From positions 1 through 16,938 of the forward strand of contig JANLIP010000047.1 in the NCBI GenBank assembly GCA_024654165.1: DNA of 16,938 nt. Direction: 5' to 3'. Positions within the stretch are counted from its first letter, which is position 1. Each line of letters opens with the position of its first letter. Of this stretch, positions 13,902 to 16,938 are shown in pieces. A program made the position numbers and the translations under genes. The notes beneath the pieces were generated by a model. That model made no database searches. It was not told the DNA's origin and saw nothing but the letters and a program-made list of their open reading frames with translations. The DNA comes from Candidatus Kaiserbacteria bacterium. GTDB taxonomy: Bacteria > Patescibacteriota > Minisyncoccia > Phycocordibacterales > UBA2100.

Positions 13902-14630
13902 GCCTTGTGTGCCATATCGAGGCGAGGTAAGCGCTTCTGCCTCAAGAGTAATCTCGCTAAAAATGCGTTCTTGAGTGGCGCTTATAGAGCCCCCGCGCAC
14001 CAATTCCAGCATCGCAAGAAAGTAAACTATTGTCTCATTCTTGCCCGCGGATTTTGTTATTTCGCTAAACCTGGCTCGCACAGCGCCCATAAGGCGTTTT
14101 TCCAACCGCACGATTACATCTTCAAGCGCGAGTACCGGGGCCACGAGTGCAGAAGCCGTTTGTTCCACTTTTGGCAAAATGCTTACCAAGCGCTTTACCG
14201 CTTCTGCAATAGTATTCATACCGACCTTGCCCGGAGTAAATATAGGCTCCAGGAGAGGGGCTCGGCGCGGGAAAACGAGAGGCGCTTTCCCCCATTCCTT
14301 TCTAAGCAATTTCGCAGATTTGCGTATAAGGGCATAGCGCGCAAGCCGGCGTTCCAGTTCTTCAACGCTTTCTTTTTCTTCGGAAGACAATTCAAGCATC
14401 GGCAGAAGAGTGCGCGACTTTATTAGAAGCAGGGTTGATGCGACTAACACGAATTGCGCGGTTTCGCCCAGGGGAAGCGAGGGAAGTTTTTCTACGTAAG
14501 CAAGGTAGGTGTCCGTAACATCGGCGAGGGCGATTTCGGATATAGATAGCCGGCGCTCCTCTATCATACAGAGGAGCGTCTCCAGAGGTCCGGAGAATTT
14601 CTCGGTTGCGACAACGAATTTTGTAGTCAT
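13893..14630 (-). CDS. scpA: Segregation and condensation protein A
   Basis: ScpA is the kleisin that bridges the two SMC heads and recruits ScpB. The N-terminal domain has the family opening FSGPLETLLCMIEERRLSI, followed by ADVTDTYLAYVEKL and LVASTLLLIKSRTLLP. The middle is variable and charged. The C-terminal winged helix includes IVYFLAMLELVRGGSISATQ. The 245 residues are normal. Its ATG overlaps the aspS stop (ATGA), so it is coupled to aspS. Adjacency to scpB is the usual order; smc itself is not in the window. Confidence 0.93.
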   Translation of the reverse strand: MTTKFVVATEKFSGPLETLLCMIEERRLSISEIALADVTDTYLAYVEKLPSLPLGETAQFVLVASTLLLIKSRTLLPMLELSSEEKESVEELERRLARYALIRKSAKLLRKEWGKAPLVFPRRAPLLEPIFTPGKVGMNTIAEAVKRLVSILPKVEQTASALVAPVLALEDVIVRLEKRLMGAVRARFSEITKSAGKNETIVYFLAMLELVRGGSISATQERIFSEITLEAEALTSPRYGTQGRQ

Positions 14631-16048
14631 TTCCCTTCAGTTTTGTTAACGCTTAGCCCGAGCTCAAGCAGCTGTTTTTGAGTGAGGGGTTTTGGCGCTT
14701 TCATGACGGCGGTTTGGCCTCCGCGCGTCATCGGAAATGCCTGGACTTCTCGCAGATACTTCTCTCCGGTGAGCGTCATCAGAATTCTCTCAATGCCAAG
14801 GGCGATGCCTCCGTGAGGCGGAGCGCCGTAGGTAAACGCTTTCAGCATATGCCCAACGCGTTCCTCTATTTCATTTTCGGTGTAACCCATGATTTTGTAA
14901 ACACTTTTGAGATATTCGGGTCTGTGTTCGCGAATGCTTCCCCCGCCGGTCTCATAGCCGTTGCATACTAAATCGTACTGCATGGTCAAGATTTCTCCGA
15001 TATTTTTATTTTGCATCAGCCATTCTGAATGTTCAGCGACTGTTTTTGAGAATGGGTTATGGGTAAACGTCCATGCACTCGCCTGCCCTGAGTCCGTCGA
15101 AGGGTCTGTTTTCTCAAAAAACGGAAATTTGTATACAAATGCAAAGGCAAGAATTCCCTTCGCCTTGTCTTCCTCCGTGCGAAGGTCAAATTTGTCGGCG
15201 CCGAATTTTGCAACAGCTTCAGCGTAGGTAAATCGCGGGAACGGCTTCTCTTTTAGGCAGAAGCCCATGCCCTCGCAAGCTTCTGTCATCATTTCCTCTA
15301 CGAGGTCCATGACATCGTCCTCCTCCACGAAAGACATCTCAATGTCCACTTGCGAGTGCTCAAACCCGCGGTCTGCGCGCAGGTCTTCGTCGCGCACTGC
15401 TCGGGCTATTTGGAAATATTTCTCAAATCCGGCTACCATGAGAAGCTGTTTGTACTGCTGTGGCGCCTGCGGAAGCGCGTAAAAGGAGCCCGGGTGCAAT
15501 CTGGACGGAACGACGAAATCTCGCGAACCCTCTGGCGTTGATTCCGTAAGCAGGGGCGTCTCAATTTCCGCAAATGACTTTCTAAAAAGGAATTCCCGCA
15601 CTCTGCGGACAAAGTCGCTCCGCATGCGGATATTCTTTTGCATTCGCAGGGTTCGCAGGTCAAGATAACGGTAGTCCAGCCGTGTTTCCTCGCCTATGCC
15701 GGATGTGTCGGAAGTAACGTCAAACGGCGGGGTTTCAGACGTGTTCAAGGTCGCGATGCTTTCAATGCGTATTTCCAAATCACCGTTTTCCCTTTCCTTC
15801 TGAACGTTCTTTTCTCCACGTTTAACCACAACGCCCTCCACAGCAACGACATACTCGGTGCGAAGCTTCTTCGCTTCCTCCATTGCCGAAGACGCGGGTA
15901 AAACAACTCCCTGAATGGTGCCGGTTGCGTCGCGGAAATCAAAGAAAACCATTTTGCCTTGATTACGGCGCACTGAAACCCAGCCCGCAATGGTAACCTT
16001 GTTTCCGACATTATTCCGCAAATCTTTTATTAATACTCGCTCTTTCAT
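14627..16048 (-). CDS. aspS: Aspartyl-tRNA synthetase, compact form without GAD domain
   Basis: A class II synthetase that charges tRNA-Asp, and also tRNA-Asn if non-discriminating. The N-terminal OB fold (about 1-105) has GWVSVRRNQGKMVFFDFRD. The core has the bacterial-type TPEGSRDFVVPSR, ALPQAPQQYKQLLMVAG, motif 2 RDEDLRADRGFEHSQVD, then GGGSIREH and motif 3 GIALGIERILM. At 473 residues it is over 100 shorter than the usual bacterial enzyme of about 590. The missing part is the GAD domain expected between the FTYAEAVAKFGADKFDLR stretch and FPFFEKTD. A short segment (about 312-322, DPSTDSGQA) is encoded by a dispersed repeat. No Shine-Dalgarno is seen, and the start codon lies in a heptad array. 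Confidence 0.94.
   Translation of the reverse strand: MKERVLIKDLRNNVGNKVTIAGWVSVRRNQGKMVFFDFRDATGTIQGVVLPASSAMEEAKKLRTEYVVAVEGVVVKRGEKNVQKERENGDLEIRIESIATLNTSETPPFDVTSDTSGIGEETRLDYRYLDLRTLRMQKNIRMRSDFVRRVREFLFRKSFAEIETPLLTESTPEGSRDFVVPSRLHPGSFYALPQAPQQYKQLLMVAGFEKYFQIARAVRDEDLRADRGFEHSQVDIEMSFVEEDDVMDLVEEMMTEACEGMGFCLKEKPFPRFTYAEAVAKFGADKFDLRTEEDKAKGILAFAFVYKFPFFEKTDPSTDSGQASAWTFTHNPFSKTVAEHSEWLMQNKNIGEILTMQYDLVCNGYETGGGSIREHRPEYLKSVYKIMGYTENEIEERVGHMLKAFTYGAPPHGGIALGIERILMTLTGEKYLREVQAFPMTRGGQTAVMKAPKPLTQKQLLELGLSVNKTEGK
15082..15104. repeat. Dispersed CTTCGAC..CTCAGG-type repeat inside aspS
   Basis: The minus strand contains CCCTTCGACGGACTCAGGG (15104-15086) followed by CAGG. I recall this as a short imperfect palindrome common in metagenomic bacterial genomes, which yields PSTxSGQA-like peptides when in frame. 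Here it is in frame within aspS and adds residues that other AspRS enzymes lack. Family recall only; not searched. Confidence 0.5.
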
Positions 16049-16078
16049 ATCGTATCTCTTATTTCATATCTCATATCT
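16044..16078. repeat. AGATATG heptad array at the trpS-aspS junction
   Basis: Read on the minus strand, units AGATATG, AGATATG, AAATAAG, AGATACG and ATATGAA follow with an exact period of 7. They fill the whole 28-base gap and reach into both genes: the trpS stop (16079-16077) at one end and the aspS start (16048-16046) at the other. Confidence 0.7.
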
Positions 16079-16938
16079 ATTGTATTGACACCCCTACCTT
16101 TTGGCGGACATCGCGCATCTTGCCCGAAGCCAGTGCACGGGCCTTTTCCCCGCCCTCTCTTAATACCCTCTTTACCTCTTCGTCTGTGATACTTTCTCGC
16201 ATCTCTCTCATGCCTGCACAGTAAGAGCTCATGTCTTCTATAAGCGCCTCTTTGAGCGCTTTGTAGTTTCCTTTGTTGGCCTTGTATATCACGGCAAGCT
16301 CTTCCTTGGTTTTGAAAAGTGCATGAATAGCATATACGTTTTCGGGACTCTCGCCCTTGGAATCCGTAAGGATGCTCATCACTGATTTTTTGATTTCATC
16401 TTTTGTGCCGAAAAGCGGAATGGTATTGTTGTAGCTTTTGCTCATCTTCCGGCCGTCAGTTCCAGGCACCACATCCGCGCCGCGCAGAATCATTTCTTTC
16501 GGCTCTTTGAAAGTCGCGCCGTACGCATTGTTGAATTTATTCGCAGCTTCGCGCGCATATTCCACGTGCTGTCTTTGGTCGGTGCCTACAGGAACGACAT
16601 CGGTGTCGTACATTAATATGTCGGCGGCCATCAGCATCGGATATGCAAAAAGGCCGGCATTCGCCTCCATGCCCTGCGCGATTTTATCTTTGTATGCGTG
16701 AGCAAGCTCAAGAAAAGAAACTGAAACGAGGCATTGGAATATCCAGGATAATTCCATGTGCTCCGGCACATCGGATTGTTTGAAAATAATATCCTTATTA
16801 GGGTCAATTCCCACGGCAAGATAATCCCGAGCAACGCTCATAATATTTGCCTGCAATTGAGCGGGGTCTCTCATGGTTGTGAGGGCGTGATAATCGGCAA
16901 TCATCAGCATGCTATCGTGCTTTTTGGAGAGTTCCATA
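16077..16938 (-). CDS. trpS: Tryptophanyl-tRNA synthetase, 3' part (start outside window)
   Basis: A class I synthetase that charges tRNA-Trp. The visible ~286 residues begin near the conserved IADYHALTT, so the HIGH-type motif and roughly the first 45-50 residues lie beyond the window edge. The ATG at 16937 is internal. Visible signatures are NAGLFAYPMLMAADILMYDTD, VPVGTDQRQHVEYARE, and the catalytic loop GRKMSKSYNNTIPLF. The C-terminal helical domain ends QKVGVSIQ. It is the first visible gene of the minus-strand cluster, 28 bases before aspS. Confidence 0.94.
   Translation of the reverse strand, partial: MELSKKHDSMLMIADYHALTTMRDPAQLQANIMSVARDYLAVGIDPNKDIIFKQSDVPEHMELSWIFQCLVSVSFLELAHAYKDKIAQGMEANAGLFAYPMLMAADILMYDTDVVPVGTDQRQHVEYAREAANKFNNAYGATFKEPKEMILRGADVVPGTDGRKMSKSYNNTIPLFGTKDEIKKSVMSILTDSKGESPENVYAIHALFKTKEELAVIYKANKGNYKALKEALIEDMSSYCAGMREMRESITDEEVKRVLREGGEKARALASGKMRDVRQKVGVSIQ

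Noticed and set aside
16044..16078. CRISPR or classic tandem repeat
   Set aside because: Units are only 7 bases and degenerate, without spacers or cas genes.
1..16938. Alternative genetic code with TGA as glycine
   Set aside because: TGA closes mraY, gltX, aspS and scpB at normal family lengths and forms ATGA and GTGA overlaps, so it is a stop here.

Overview
The window looks like a chromosomal segment from a small-genome bacterium of the Candidate Phyla Radiation, most likely a parcubacterium. The reasons are an inferred mix, not proof. Genes are densely packed with ATGA or GTGA overlaps. Shine-Dalgarno sequences are almost absent. There is a lone Xer recombinase, a compact AspRS and a small membrane-anchored Ada-fold protein of a type I associate with this group. 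Ribosomal protein L9 is present, which argues against Microgenomates. TGA is used as a stop (mraY, gltX, aspS, scpB), which argues against the code-25 lineages. No phage, insertion sequence, CRISPR array, tRNA or rRNA was recognised.

Layout. Positions 1-1519 (+) carry a trehalose module, the C-terminal half of otsA and a complete otsB, with GC-rich codon use. Positions 1577-2295 hold rplI (+) and rpmA (-), convergent with interlocking stop codons. Positions 2296-4236 are a loose accessory region: an Ada-like membrane protein, an inverted-repeat element with a possible operator, a DEDDh-type exonuclease, an unrecognised protein and about 270 bases without a recognised gene. Positions 4237-5859 (+) hold a Xer-type tyrosine recombinase followed 3 bases later by a transglutaminase-like protein. 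From 16938 down to 5924, everything on the minus strand forms one long cluster in the order trpS (partial), aspS, scpA, scpB, a D,D-carboxypeptidase, mraY, ftsW, murG, gltX and an EnvC-like M23 peptidase. It joins translation (TrpRS, AspRS, GluRS), chromosome condensation (ScpAB with SMC), lipid II synthesis and use (MraY, MurG, FtsW) and wall remodelling.

The most interesting material is non-coding. (1) Degenerate arrays with an exact 7-base period lie at four gene junctions, with three unrelated unit sequences. The CTAG type places TAG stops in every frame on both strands. (2) murG and gltX are each preceded by a long inverted repeat of about 130-145 bases. In both, a small upstream reading frame begins in the 5' arm and ends in the 3' arm, and the gene's start codon lies in or at the 3' arm. 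This could be a translational switch, or a mobile repeat. (3) Three starts share an extended -10 box exactly 6 bases before the ATG, which suggests leaderless mRNAs. Protein-level oddities include an AspRS without the bacterial GAD domain that carries a dispersed repeat inside its coding sequence, and an exonuclease lacking the last catalytic Asp.
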